Assembly (NCBI GenBank): GCA_030789695.1
Contig: CM061138.1
Coordinates: 19,540,214 to 19,604,213 of the forward strand
DNA from: Scilla litardierei
Taxonomy: Eukaryota; Streptophyta; Magnoliopsida; Asparagales; Asparagaceae
Reading direction: 5' to 3'
Length of the DNA stretch: 64,000 nucleotides
Shown: piece by piece, positions 21,417 to 51,800 of the stretch
How positions within the stretch are numbered: position 1 is the stretch's first letter
Layout of the letters: every line of letters starts with the position of its first letter
Notes under the pieces: generated by a model
Seen by the model: only the letters and a program-made list of their open reading frames with translations
Database searches by the model: none
What the model was told of the DNA's origin: nothing
Made by a program: the position numbers and the translations under genes

Positions 21417-23031
21417 ACACTTCACTAATTATTTAATCAAGTATTCATTAATTAATAGAATTATTAATTAATTAAATTGCAATTTTGCTAAAAAGTATCT
21501 ATCCTGAGTCAAAAATTTCGGGTTCAGTTAGTTAGCCTTATTAAAAGGACCGAGCTCTCTCGATATCGGTTGCAATCATGAAAGAAACAAAATGATGAAG
21601 AGAGAAAAGATAAAGATTGTGCTTTTACTATTTCGGTTGAGACTTGATCATTTGAATTAGAGCAGCAGAGATGCAGAGCTTGAAAGAGACTCACTTGAGA
21701 TTTGGCGAGTTCAATGGCGCTTGGCAAAGGATGTCAAAACTTCAACTGTCATTACTATATTGAGAAGCTACAGCATGCCATCAGAGCTTGATCCAGTGTG
21801 GGGAGCTTCAATCGAGATCGACATGAGCTTGGGCAAGGTAGTGCGAGCTTCAACAATGTTCAATGAATCTTCGTGGGAGCAAAGTTGTTAGAGGCCATGA
21901 TGACACCGAACAACTACCATTGAGGTAGAGGAGAAGAAATTTGAGAGGAAAAGAACAAAAGATGAGGTGAAACTAGGAAAAAAAGGTAAGTCATGGATTC
22001 AGGAAGGTATGTCAGAGCAGGGTTGAATCAGGTTATTAAATTTGAACATACTAATTTAAGTTTCCACAAGCAGGATTGATTATCAGACCATTCAATTATC
22101 AGCTAATTTGCATGGTATCATAAGATACGACATGTATATCGAACGGTATTTAACTTGGTTTGATGTGCAATGCCGATTTGAATCAAAAAGATTTGATGCA
22201 ATGCGTTTCGTAAATCCGCTGATTTTGACAACGATAACTAAGAATCGATCATATAATTGTTGAATCATACATGACTAAAAACGATTTAAAGAAATTCATA
22301 TTTAGTCCTAGGTTCATGACCGGCCTTTGATTAAAAAATGCATTGCCAAAATATAGACTTTGTTAGTAGAAACTACTGAAGTGGTCGTAATATAATTTAA
22401 ACCATCAAATATATGAATATTGGTATAGATTCATGAAAAACTCTAACTTAAAACAGTAGTAATCTGAATAATTATGATAAATTCTAAAAATTCCTACTTA
22501 TACTGCAAATTAAAAATTTCCTAAAACTACACCCTATAATCTGCAAAACCCCTCATAATTAGACATCTAGTATTAGTAAGAAAATCCTATCAAGAGTAGG
22601 TCAAGATGATATGAGATAAAGAAATAATTTTTTAAAAAATTTCTAAAGAAAAAACTTACGGTTTTCTCTCTCTCTAATTTCTCCACAATCGACGTCTTCT
22701 TCTCAGTCAGGGAGGCTTGTTAAATTTTTCTGTTGTATGTGCTCTCAACATTGTCGCTGACAGAGATCACCTTGCCATTGGAGATGACATGCGTGCAGAG
22801 ACAGAGGGACATATAGGCTGAGAGACATAGACATGTTTTATATCGTTTAGTTAAATGGGTGTTAAGTCTGTGCCAGTTTACTTTTAGGGAACCCATTTTG
22901 GGTTTTCTTAATAAAACAAAATGAAAGGGTTTGTTTTGGTGCTTGGCACACGAGGAACATGTCCGCGATGTGTTAGAAATGGGTACGGTGCTCAACTTTG
23001 ACTTCTGAGTACCCGTGATATGTATTGTTGA
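21417..23031. other. intergenic, no gene recognised
   Basis: About 1.6 kb with no supported gene. The frame at 22720-23043 (minus) has no recognisable domain. This interval and the rest of the upstream DNA were searched by eye for a membrane segment or C-x8-C-x2-C motifs belonging to the kinase gene; none was found. Confidence 0.45.
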
Positions 23032-23465
23032 TAGGAATGGCAATATTGCGGGTCAGGGTGAGTATTTAACTACCCAAGCTTATCCCGACCCGTCTACAAG
23101 CCGGGGCGGGACGTGTAATTTCTTACCAAAACCGTGTCGGGTCGGGTGAGGTCGGTCGGGTCAGGTCATTACCACTATCTCTATGAATCCCAAATAAAAG
23201 TTTTATTTGAAAATTGGAAGAATTGTGATTTATTTGGTAATTTGGAATTGGCCCAATTGGGAGAATAGTTGAACATAGTATGGGTTATGGGTTGACCGCA
23301 TGCTCCGCATCAAAATAGTAAGGTTTTTTTAGAACCTCTTTACCGGGGCAGGCCGAGTTGCATACAAAGCGCAAATTTGCTCCGACCCGTTTGCGGGCCG
23401 GGTTAGGCCGGGTCAAAACCGGGCCGGATCGGGCTGGTTGGGTCCGGTCATTACTGTCATCCCTA
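23032..23465. mobile_element. hAT MITE, 434 bp
   Basis: The element is flanked by an exact 8-bp duplication ATTGTTGA (23024-23031 and 23466-23473). The ends read TAGGAATGGCAATATTG and, inverted, TAGGGATGACAGTAATG. Subterminal GGGTCGGG/CCCGACCC words are typical of hAT miniature elements. It lies about 400 bp before the first recognisable kinase exon. Confidence 0.88.
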
Positions 23466-23859
23466 ATTGTTGACCTCAACTCTTGAACAATTGAAAGTAA
23501 CTGTAGAAATTTTGGTGCAGTATCTGTTTGGTACAACCCCATCTGTGTTGTGCATGTGAGTACATGCACTTACATCACAGTTTTATGGGAGTGGTGTATC
23601 ATGGGGTGCCCATATAGAACCAATAAAGCGGTCTGAAATGAAAGTGCACATGCAGACAGTAGACAGTAGATTTTGTGATATGACTATACACTCATAACCT
23701 ATCTTAGGAAGTATCAAATACATCAGATTTTCATTTTGTCATCTGTTTTGACTATTTCTTGTAAAAGATTGCAGGTCCTAACTTTATATGAATATCAAAT
23801 GAAATCAAATTACTTTCCTCATTTTAGAATTTCACCACATAATTTAATTATTTGCATAG

Positions 23860-41661
<17,802 letters not shown>

Positions 41662-42545
41662 ATGTCATGTGAAATCTAGCTCTCCAGTTACTGTTACATA
41701 TACATAGACAGATCAAATATGAATGCTGCTTATGGGAAGAGAAGAAATCTAAAAATACAGATTAAAGATGATAACGTGCATATTCATAAAAACTTTTGTA
41801 AACAACGGTGTTTACACTGTGTATCACTTATGTCATTTATTGTGTTAAGTGTTTTGATTCAACAATGTATATGGACTAGCTCCTTGTGTTAGGAATGCAT
41901 GGGAGTGGTAAATATGGTTTGAATTGCTGTCGCTGGTAGTGGTTATTAGTTTGGTGGTAGAAGGAATTTGGAACCGACCAGTAGAAAATGGATGCAGCTG
42001 TTGGCTGAGAATTTATCACTAGATGGTTTATTGTTGTTGTTGTTGTTGTGCTGGGAGATAATAAGATCTGATTTTGCGGATCGTCGAGAATCTCATGGAA
42101 GTTGCACTTGATTATTTGGTTGTGTTTAATGCAAGAGAAGAAATGTATGTGGTTTCAAAAGTTCTTGGAAAAAAAAAGAGATGCAGTAGAAAGGACATAT
42201 GGTATTCTTAACTAACAAGTAGCTTAGATATACACAAACTCATTGAAATGTAAGAAACAAATACACACTTATCAAAAAGCTACGCACAAATTTTCACCTG
42301 GAAAAAATTCCCTTTATTTTCTTGATTATTTTAAAAAAATAAGAATCTATTGGAAGCCAATCATATATGTCCTTTTGGAAACCTATCAAAATTTTCTTCT
42401 TTCTAGCTAGAATTAAAAAGATATTCTTTTGGAAACCTAGAAGAAAAAATCAAAAAAAAAAAAACAAGGTAGAAAAGAGCAAAAAAATTCTGAAAAAAAA
42501 CAAGAAGAAAAAGAAGAAAAAAGTAGAGAGAGAGAGAGAGAGAGT
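41662..42545. other. downstream of the kinase gene; A-rich and GA-rich tract at the end
   Basis: The 3' untranslated region should lie in the first few hundred bases, but no clear polyadenylation site can be fixed. From 42430 the sequence is almost pure A with G, ending in a GA microsatellite (42525-42544). No gene. Confidence 0.5.
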
Positions 42546-43689
42546 CAAAACCCTAACCCACTTCGGCCCCACCATCCCGCCACCATAGCGCTCGACGGCG
42601 TCCCCGCCGTAACTTACCCCTGCCAAAGCCCTCATCGTCTGACGTCACCGGAACAGTAACATGTACACAGCTTCCTCCACGTCATCGTCCGACCTCAACG
42701 ACGCAAGCTTTCCCAGTCGAAACAACCACCTCACAGGCGTGCTCCACCAAACACGTCATCCCTTCCATCATCGCAGTTCTCGACGGTGTTATCTGCAATC
42801 GAAGATCCTATCGCCGTTGAGCAAGACTCGAGTCGCTGCCACAGCTGTTCGATCTCAGTCGCCGACGTCTTACAAGAGCCTTACAACCAGCGCATCAGCT
42901 CCACTATCTTCATCTGCCCTCGACGACGGTCTCGGCATACGTCGCTCGAGAACCCTAGGAACTGTCGTCCAGAGTTTGTACTCTCGCCGGTGCCGCCTCC
43001 GGTAACGGCCGGAACCACCAACTCCTCCAAAAGAACCGCAGCTTCAAGGCAAACCTACAGATACAGATCATACAGTTTGGCGGTGAACCGTCATCAAAAT
43101 CACTGGAAAAGTTCGCTGGCGCCGTTGAGCTGCCATTGTTACAGTAACGGCTTGATTGAGCCGATCTCGAGGTGGAGCTGAGCCGAGCCGACCCTGAGCC
43201 GTTGACCCGCTGACCGAAACTGCGGCTAAACAGTGCAGCTGCTTGTGATTTTTGAGGATTTTCTGCACATTTCAACAGTATTTTCAGCTTTGACAATATC
43301 TCGAGCTTTTCGCGCGAAATTTTTGACTCCGATTGTCTAAATTAAAGCTTTGTAAGTTCTGGAGACCTTGCATGAAACTACAAAATTGATTTGCACTCTT
43401 GGTAACCTCTAATCCGATCAAATTCTTTATTGCTAAATTCCAAAAGTTTCTTTATTTAATTTTTGTTCAGATTAATTGATATCATTGTTATTGCATATTT
43501 TCTAGTCTCGACTTGTGTACCGCATTAGCATATTTAGAATTGCATTCTATCATATATATTTGGACCTTACGATTTTTATTTTATTTGCATTATTAGCGCA
43601 CACATTTAGTTGGTGGTTAGGGTCTTACATCTGCATCTGTGTGATTGGTTGGCATTACATGCTATTACGTAGTGACCAAATCATAGGAT

Positions 43690-44711
43690 TATACATGGAT
43701 GATAATGCTTTTCAAATGCTAGAAAATCAACTCCAAAAGATATATTTAGAACTAAAAGCTGACAATGTAGATCTAAAAGCCGACATAAATCAAACAGAAG
43801 ATTGCCTAAAAGCCATAAAAAAATAAGCTGAGCAAAGAACATAATGTGGAGGATGATGCATATAGTACATTTGATAAGGAACTTAGGAGGATAAGAAATG
43901 AAAGCAATCGAAATCATAATAAAAGACGATGAGAATATTGAAGATAACTTTAGGCGAGATAATATTACACGATGGTTTAAGATAGATGCTCCTAATGTTG
44001 ATCGAACTTATAACCCTAAGACTTTTTCAGATTGGTTAGCAGCAATGGAACGTTTGTTTGAGTGGTACCAGTTATCAAATGAGCGAAAGGTTCAATTTGC
44101 TAATATAAAACTGGTATGGTCTGCTAAAATTTTCTGGACATCTATAGAGATACACTAAAAGAGAGTAGTTGAGACCTCTATAGAGTTAGAATGAGATGAA
44201 AATTAAGCTCAAAGAAAAATATTTGCATCCTACCTATAGAGATTGCCTACTTGAAAAACTGAATGACCTACGTCAAGGGATCATCACTGTTGAGGAATAT
44301 ATGACTAAATTCAATGATTTATTTGTTATGAGTGAGCTTCAAGAAGACCCATGATATACTCTTACTAGGTTTTGTTCTGGGTAGAGGGTAGATATTAGGC
44401 ATGAGATGCTTCCCCACGCCGTAGACAACGTGCAACAAGCATTTAATTTAGCTTTAAATTTGAAATCCATGAGAACCCACATAGACAAGGAGCCTATTTT
44501 TAATGTCGATGAACAATTTAACACCATGACTAAATCAGAAACGAATGCAGCGATAGAGATGAATGTAAATACTAAGGTTGGAGAATCATCACAACAAAAG
44601 CCTAAAGGGGTGCAATGTTTTAAATGTCATGGCTTTGGTTATTTTGCTAGTCAATTTTCTAATAATACTTTATTTGTAGTAGAGATTAATAGTGATAATG
44701 AAATTGAATAA
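43690..44711 (+). pseudogene. gypsy family 3 gag remnant
   Basis: It starts MDDNAFQMLENQLQKIYLEL, with heptad leucines suggesting a coiled coil. Core gag follows in pieces: FSDWLAAMERLFEWYQL (about 44023), then KLKEKYLHPTYRDCLLEKL and RQGIITVEEYMTKFNDLFV, then 44406-44711 with MLPHAVDNVQQAFNLALNL. The CCHC knuckle reads CFKCHGFGYFASQF, with the final Cys replaced by Phe. Frameshifts and stops are present. Confidence 0.82.
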
Positions 44712-44849
44712 GAATATATTCAAGTGTTTACTGATATTACAGATATTGAGGAAGATGATTCTAGTATACGATTACAAGTCATCAGGTGTTCGATTGCTAC
44801 ACCTAGGAGTGAGGTTGATTAATGAAGGACTAATGTTTTCTTTACCTAC

Positions 44850-44990
44850 GTCAAAATTGGAGAGATTTTTTCAAAGTGACGATTGATGGATGTAGTTGTA
44901 CCAATTTAGTTGCCAACCCAGCTATTGAAAATATGGGACTAATATTTGAGCCTTATAAAATAACATGGTGTTTGATCAATCATATTTTGT
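44850..44990 (+). pseudogene. gypsy family 3 protease-like start
   Basis: After gag, a frame shows VTIDGCSCTNLVANPAIENM, close to the start of the plant gypsy protease segment (IDGGSC.N.VS...V). The downstream pol is lost or unreadable. The same segment at 39415 is more decayed. Confidence 0.55.
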
Positions 44991-46339
44991 TATCCAATGT
45001 TCTTTAGTATCAATCTAATTTTTAAGCTATCATGATAGTATTTGGTGTGATGTTATACATATAGATGCTTCACATAGTTTGTTAAGAATGCCTTAGCTAT
45101 ATGACTTAGATGCTGCACATTCTAATAGATACAACACATACACATTCATGTTTAAGGGAATGAAAATTCTATTGATTCCTTGTAAACCCATGAATATAAT
45201 TGAAAATCAAAAGAAGTGGTTAATCCTTATAAAGCCAATAATTCAACTATATCATCATAAGAGTCTAAATTCCTTAGAGTCTAGCTTTGAGCTTATTCAT
45301 ACTGCACTCTATGAGCATCTTGCATATGGTTGGAGTACCTTGCGTATAGGGACTTATGAAATTTTTGCAATAAACAATTATACTCACAAGTCTGCGGCAA
45401 AATCAAATAGAAATTTACAGGAATTTACAATTTTGGATGATGAAATGATTCGAGTTTTCTTAGAGAGGTTCGTACTATAACCAACAAAAAGTCTTTGCAT
45501 GCATCATATAGATTCTCGACGAGCTTTATTGATTTACAATCCTGAAGTGACTGAGTCGAGTATTTCACAAAAGCTTAAGGAGATTAATCATATTGAGTTC
45601 GTCATCCCAGATTTTCCACGTCCCAAGAAAATTCTATATTTAGCTCTTTTGCTATTTATGAGAATTTCATAGAAGATGTTATGTTATAGATCCACATACT
45701 ATTGTACTTCAAAGTTCATGGACACATCCTCTTCGCTATTAAGGGATGTTGATTTCTACCTGGCTACACTATTCCTATTGTCGTTCACCAGGTGGTGAAG
45801 TTCTTAAGTCGGGTAGAACGATAGAGAACGAATTCAAATTGGGCTTTGAACAAATTAAAGGTTGACTAGGAGATAAAGTTTGAGTCATTGGAGGATTCTA
45901 CTTAGTTGAGTCTTTTTTTTATTTTGAGAGTTTTAGTTATTTGAGTCTTTTTTAATTTGAGTGTCTTCATTGATTTAGAATTTCTAGACTTAATCAGTTT
46001 TAGTGAGTCAAGTTGTAAGCATGAATAAAGGACAATAGTTTTTTTAAACGAATAATTAAATGAAAATAAGGTTTTAGTATTAACTTCTAGTTTCTCCACA
46101 AATTAAATCTTTTGCATTGGTATACGAGAGTTGGCTTGATTGCCTGGGCAAGAGGTCTGAAAAATCTTCACGTACCTGGCGTGCGAGTCGGTGATCGAAA
46201 GATTTCCAGAGTGCGAGATCGGAAAATTTATCAAACTACCTAATCTACTTTTTACCCAAATTCCCACTACATCCCTTCCCACTTCCGTCCTGTGTCATGT
46301 CTCATCTAGATCTGTGGTTGAAGGCATCTTATAAAGAAT

Positions 46340-47070
46340 GTACATCTTCAAGTGTCAGATATCAATAGGTAGAGATACATTTACGATCCCAGGTGTTGTA
46401 CCATTGGAGATTATTTGATCTCAGTGTATCTGTGAACCCAATTCAATAAAATCAGAACTAAAGGATCTTAAGAATATGTCATGTTCTTCTAGACATAATA
46501 ATGTATAGACAAGCCAACCAGAAGGTCCCATGGAACGTAACACTTTCACACTTCGGCTTGTATTGAATCTGTCCAATATATTTTGCTGTGAAAGGAAATC
46601 CTCTGAAAACAGTCTATTTTTGAGCTTATGAGGTCAATGGATAGATTCTTCTCCATCCCAGTACTAGATGCTATGAGATTTGGTCATCAGGTTCTGTGGA
46701 TTGTTCAAAAAAAACATCGAAGATCCACAAGATTACAAGATCACACGCCCATCCAGGAATTGTTATATATCAAACAGTGATACACCAAGAGTTGATGTAG
46801 CATTCACGATATGGTCTCTTGACAATATTAAGGAGATCTTCAACACATATGCTGACACTATGCGATGAATACTCTCAATGGAATGATTATCATGTCCTTA
46901 CTAAATAGATATCATATCCTAACTGGGTTTTCAGAAGATTGTCAATACAAATGTAGCCACGATGAGACGGCATGTTATAATGTCAAGGGACCGAAGTGTA
47001 GCTTCTGGACAAAGTCAGGTAATTTTTTGTTTAATTTGTCACAATTTGGAAATGTTAGTGTTGTTTAAAA
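46340..47070. repeat. internal repeat R1, unit 1
   Basis: About 730 bp with landmarks AATTCAATAAAATCAGAACTA, GAAGATCCACAAGATTAC, then ATATCATATCCTAACTG, CAATACAAATGTAGCC and GTCAGGTAA. It is paralogous to R3 at 48180-48930 along its length and to R2 at 47190-47530 for its right half. The right part can be read as SEDCQYKCSHDETACYNV, but no gene context supports coding. Confidence 0.75.
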
Positions 47071-47189
47071 TTTTGGGATTGAATGAGACTTGTCCAACCA
47101 TTAGGTTCTCTTAAATTTTGTTAGAATACATGGATTCGGTGAAGTAAGAGGAGATTTGGAGATCCATCCAGGATTCTGTGGATTGTTTA

Positions 47190-47530
47190 AAAAACATGGG
47201 TAGAAGATCCACAATTTTACAGGATCTTGCACCCATTCAGGAATTGATACATCTCAAAGAGTAAGTCAGCCAAAAAAACTGATGGATCATACCGATGTGT
47301 TATCTTGGCAATATTTTAGAATATCTTCAACCATGCTGACACTGTGTGATGACTGTTACAATCCAATGTATTGATATCATATCCTTACTAAGCTTTCATA
47401 AGATCTTCAATACATATGTAGCCAATGTGAGATGACTCGTTATAATGTAGAGGGAATGAAGTACATCGTTGGACAAAGTCAGGTATTTTTTGTTCAAATT
47501 GTCACAATTTGGAAATGTTTTGCTTAAAAT
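47190..47530. repeat. internal repeat R2, unit 1
   Basis: It shares GAAGATCCACAA, ATATCATATCCTTACTAAGC, TTCAATACATATGTAGCC and GGACAAAGTCAGGTA with R1, and represents only its right half. Confidence 0.75.
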
Positions 47531-48179
47531 CTTGGTTTAGATTATAGATGCTAACAACTCCAGTGGATTGATGGAACTTTGTCCAGTCATTAGATTTGGT
47601 CGAAAGATTCCGTGAAATATGAGGAGATTTGGAGACCCATGACACTTCTTGATGAGCCTGTACTTATTATTTCAGTCAAGTATTACATTTAGTTTAACAT
47701 ACAGTAGGGTCTCAGATACATAACAGTTACACGATGATCAGTTGGACAGCTTACAGTCTTTCACATATTTTTTTCTCTAGAAGAAGGGATACAATGAGGG
47801 AGAAAATGATTTGCGACGATGGCTTTGAATGTCATTGGAAATGCTCACGTGAATTTTGTCTGCATGCTTTTTTGTAGTTCAGTTTTGCTTGTTTGATTCA
47901 TTTATTTAGTTTTATTTGATTTGTATTTCTAAACAAGTGCATTAACAAAAAAGAAGCTCTGATGAATGTAGATTGATCACACTATTTGCATGCTTGAAAC
48001 TTTGAGAATTTCTTCAATACAAATGCAGCTTCTAACTTCTGTCATTTTGGCATTTTAAACTTTTACCTAATCCAAAAAATTGCTTATTCAATTGTAAATC
48101 AATGCTGGAATCGATTGTTTAGCTTTTGCCAAATATTTTATATTTGTGCTGTGGCTTAACCGGTCTCATAATATTTCTG

Positions 48180-48930
48180 GATGCTTCGGGGTCGAAGACA
48201 TCTGCTGATGAATTTACATTCGAGTGTCATGAGGTCGATGAATATACATACATTCAGGATGACAGGACTTGTATTATTTGTGATTTGGTCTCAGGGCTTG
48301 TGAACCACATCCAATAAAATCTGCAACTACCTCAGGTCAATGATATAGTTACGTATTGATGAGATTTTGCAAGTCGAGCAGACAATCTCCATGGGAAATA
48401 ATTTATATTCATACTGAAACTTGGATTGTTTGATTATCTTCATAATCTTCTGGATCCGCTGAAATCTGTCTATTTTCGAGTTCACGATGTAAGCAAAATT
48501 GCATATTATCCATCCTGGTATTAGATTCCGTGAGATTTCGTGGTCAGTTTTTCATGGATTAGTTGAGAATCATTGTTAGAAGATCCACAAAATGTCAAGA
48601 ATATCACTGGAATGGTTATATATCTAACAGTAAGTCAGCAAAGAAGAGGGTTGATGGAGCATGCATTATTACGGTATCTTGACGAGATTTCATAAGATCT
48701 TTACACAACTGCAGACACTTGTGATGACTATCAAGACATCAAAGGAACAAATATCATATCCTTAACTCGCTTTCAGAAGATGTTCAATACAAATACAGCC
48801 TCTATGAGATGATATATTATAATGTTGAGGAAACAAATTGCCGCTTTCGGCCAATGGCAGATGGGTTTGTTTCTTTTGTTGTCATAATCTGGAAAAGTCA
48901 GGGCTATTTGAGATCTTGGTCTAGATTACA
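48180..48930. repeat. internal repeat R3, unit 1
   Basis: Shared landmarks with R1 are GTGAACCACATCCAATAAAAT, GAAATCTGTCTATTTTCGAG, CCATCCTGGTATTAGATTCC, GAAGATCCACAAAATG, AGTAAGTCAGCAAAGAAG and TTCAATACAAATACAGCC. It is more diverged than R2. Confidence 0.72.
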
Positions 48931-51354
48931 CATGCCAAATCAACCCCAAAGCTTTAAACGGAACTTGGATAAGCCAAACTTCTAGAAGAACTAGTAGCCG
49001 TTTCGTCGTTCAAGATTCAGCTGAACAGATAGTAATCTTAGAATACAAACACACTCGTTACTGAAGGATTCGTTATTAGATTACAGAGGTCAGATTGATG
49101 CTGATAGATGTTTACATCTGCTCTATGGATTTTGAAGTTCGACCATTTTTCTGGAGTTCTGCAATTGAAGGCGTCCGCTGAAGGGCTTACGACTTAGTGA
49201 TGGTCCCAGGCTTGTTGGAAGTCAAGCTTTCTGTTGTTCTTACCGTGATGATAAATACCAAATGAGATCAAAGTTCGAGGATGTTTTGTGAGTATAGGCA
49301 GAGTGTTGAAAGCGCAATTTACATAGCAATAGATTATTATTATATTGTTTTGACAATGATGCAGTGTCGTTATTCAAAGCATAAAAGTCCTTTCCGATCC
49401 AATTTATTGGGGATTCTTTTGGATTCGTGTGCATTCATCGGTTGTCCATCTGCTACTCGACAAAGGACACGTGTTTTATGCAAGCTTTCTAAATATTAAC
49501 TATTTTATAACCCAAGAATAAAAGCTGTTTGTTTTGCTGATCATATGACAAAAGATGACCTAGTTACATGCTTTAGATAAACAGAAAATAATGGTAAGTG
49601 ATCACCTAGCGGAAACAGTTGTGCAGTTCTTCTCCTCTGAAAACAAAAGGATAAGCTCGACACAGACATGACACCTAATCTGATTCCAAATCAGGGTTTT
49701 TAGCATTATGTGCAGTTTTCAATTAGCATTCGTTCCTGACTGTGATCATGTGAATAAAATTATGTAGAACCGATAATCTTTGTATCGCCATTTTATTTTA
49801 CTCTGAGGTTTTGACTTGGAAGCCAATGATATGTAAGGTAATGCATCAGTCTTGAAGTTATAAATAACATATATTGATTACATTATGTAGTGCATTAGAA
49901 TAGCAGAATTACAAGATTTGATATGTGGTTTGGATTGTCATCACGGTTAGCTAAACCTTTTCCTATCAAAATAGGGTCCGTTTTGGAGTGCAACCCATAC
50001 TTGAAAGGGCAATAGAAAAGGGTTGACCATAATTTTTACAGCAGTCTTTATCACCATTGCCAACTAAATCCTTTTCGTATCAAATTAAGGTCAGCTTACT
50101 TCCTATTGAACCCTTGCTCAATTAGATGCAAGCATTGAGATTGATGTTTACGTCTATCAACCTTATGCAAATCCTTAATTTCCTTTGCTCGAAAGGAGCT
50201 TGTCATAGAACCTTGAAAGTTGGAAGATAGTGAGTTTATAGGCTACGTTCTGTGTGATTGTTATTGTTATAATTATTATTATTGTCATTTGAAGCCATGA
50301 AAGGCCACTTTGTTCACAAATAAACTACTCTTTTCACCAAATTGAACTTTTAAAATTCTTTCTGGTGGCTGCAAATCTGGACAATGTGAAATGGTCCTAT
50401 GAGAGATGCTGAGGATTTTGTTGGTATGGTGTATGAATCATCAACTGCAAATAAAATTTTTTATGTGCTTTTGCATATTTTGATGTAGTCACCAACTCGT
50501 GGAGAAAATCAAATTTTTGTGGGGAATTCCTCTTGGCCAAAATGTTATCAACCAAACAAGCAGTTGGTCCTCCTTTGTGTCTCTACTAGAGAGATTTGGT
50601 GGTGCGAAAACCCCCCCTTTTATTTGTCTTGTTGTTTGGAATGCATGCGTTCATTATATGAAGCAATGTTCCTTCAGGCTAACCATGCATAGATTTGGCT
50701 TTAGGTAGTTGCCCCACCATGTGCAACAAAGGCGTCGGTGCCTTAAAAAAGTACCATTGGATAGAGTTTAAATTCTTCTGCTTGATAATAATACGCCTGG
50801 TGAATATTAGGGACTTAAGCTGACTTGTTTTATGTCTAATGATAGATCTTCCCTTAACGAAGAAGATTAATGAGATTGTTTGCTTACTGAAGTACTTGAA
50901 GAATTGTATATCTGATAACTGTTTTGCATGTACACGTCTTATTGTATTTCTGATCAACTCTTTGCTATATTTGCCTGCACACATGTGATTCTTGGATGCA
51001 ATGCACCGAGGAATAGGGTTTGCGAAAATTAACTAACAAAGATAAATTTCCAAGGTATTCCAGAGACGTGGAAACTTCAATCTTGACCAAAATAATTGAA
51101 GAAATGCCATGGCTTTAGAGTGTTATATACGAACTGAGCTGATTAGACTTTCTACTTGGTTTGTATTTTGTGATCTGTGAAGGGATTATGTGTTGGTGAG
51201 CCATCTCAGTGGTATAGCAACTAGCTAGCTTAGAAAGTAATAGGACTAGTTCTATGCACTGCACTGACTTGTTAGGCTACTTCATTATTTCCTAACGATT
51301 TGAGATTTCAATGATGGAGGACACGTGGGCTGCCATGCATGCATGCTGATAGGA

Positions 51355-51800
51355 GTTAGGGCTGAAATTTGGGATTTTTATTGGAATCAAAGGAAAATAC
51401 AAGATAAACGACCCCTTTCGAGCGGGAGCCAGCTCTCCACAATAGATCTACGACTAACAACTACTAACTCTTGCTAGATGTAAGAACTATCACTCTAAAA
51501 ATTAGGGTTTATCACTCAAAAGTTGCATGAAAACAATTGACGGCTGCCGTAAACATTTATAGGAGCAGATCTGGTCATAAAAGGAAAACTACTAAATCAG
51601 CCCCAAAATCTTCCAAAAATGGAAGTTATTAAATCAGACCAAAACCTTTCACAAATGCCCGATGACTAATTTTGCTCCGCTGATCTCGCGCCTCCATTTA
51701 TGCTCCTCATTTGTCACCTTACTTTATTTGTCGCCTTGATTTGTGCGCCTTGATTTGTGCGCCTTGATTTGTGCCTCCATTTGTGCGTCACCTCCGCCGA
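51355..51800 (-). repeat. probable solo LTR of a gypsy element
   Basis: On the minus strand the left end reads GAGAGCTGGCTCCCGCTCG, AAAGGGGTCGTTTATCTTG and CCAATAAAAATCCC, parallel to the U5 of the Gypsy-1 LTR at about 25885-25960. A 14-bp unit (GCGCCTTGATTTGT) is repeated about three times near 51733. Neither internal element sequence nor a matching duplication was found. Confidence 0.45.

Larger units (their letters stand above)
42546..46260 (+). mobile_element. gypsy family 3 copy with leader, gag and protease remnants
   Basis: A GC-rich leader-like stretch (42546-43220, starting AAAACCCTAACCC) is followed by a gag gene, a protease-like start, a decayed middle and an LTR-like tail (45840-46260). 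The gag class (DCLLEKLNDLRQG, EEYMTKFNDLF) is that of plant Ty3-gypsy elements. RT and integrase are missing, as in the second copy at 39367-40885. The 5' LTR is not identified. The right end merges with the tandem unit starting at about 46030. Confidence 0.65.

Noticed and set aside
22720..23043. Minus-strand frame with paired cysteines as part of the kinase ectodomain
   Set aside because: Wrong strand relative to the kinase gene and no C-x8-C-x2-C motif.
42661..43181. Ser/Arg-rich frames as a coding gene
   Set aside because: Several overlapping frames are open on both strands because of GC-rich composition. The position before the gag of a gypsy element fits an untranslated leader.
49240..49499. 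Short frame conserved in both tandem units as a small gene
   Set aside because: The opposite strand is equally open in both units and the units are too similar for conservation to mean selection.
50499..50708. Frame shared with 57667-57879 as a conserved small protein
   Set aside because: The two copies are shifted in frame relative to each other in the middle, which coding selection would not allow.
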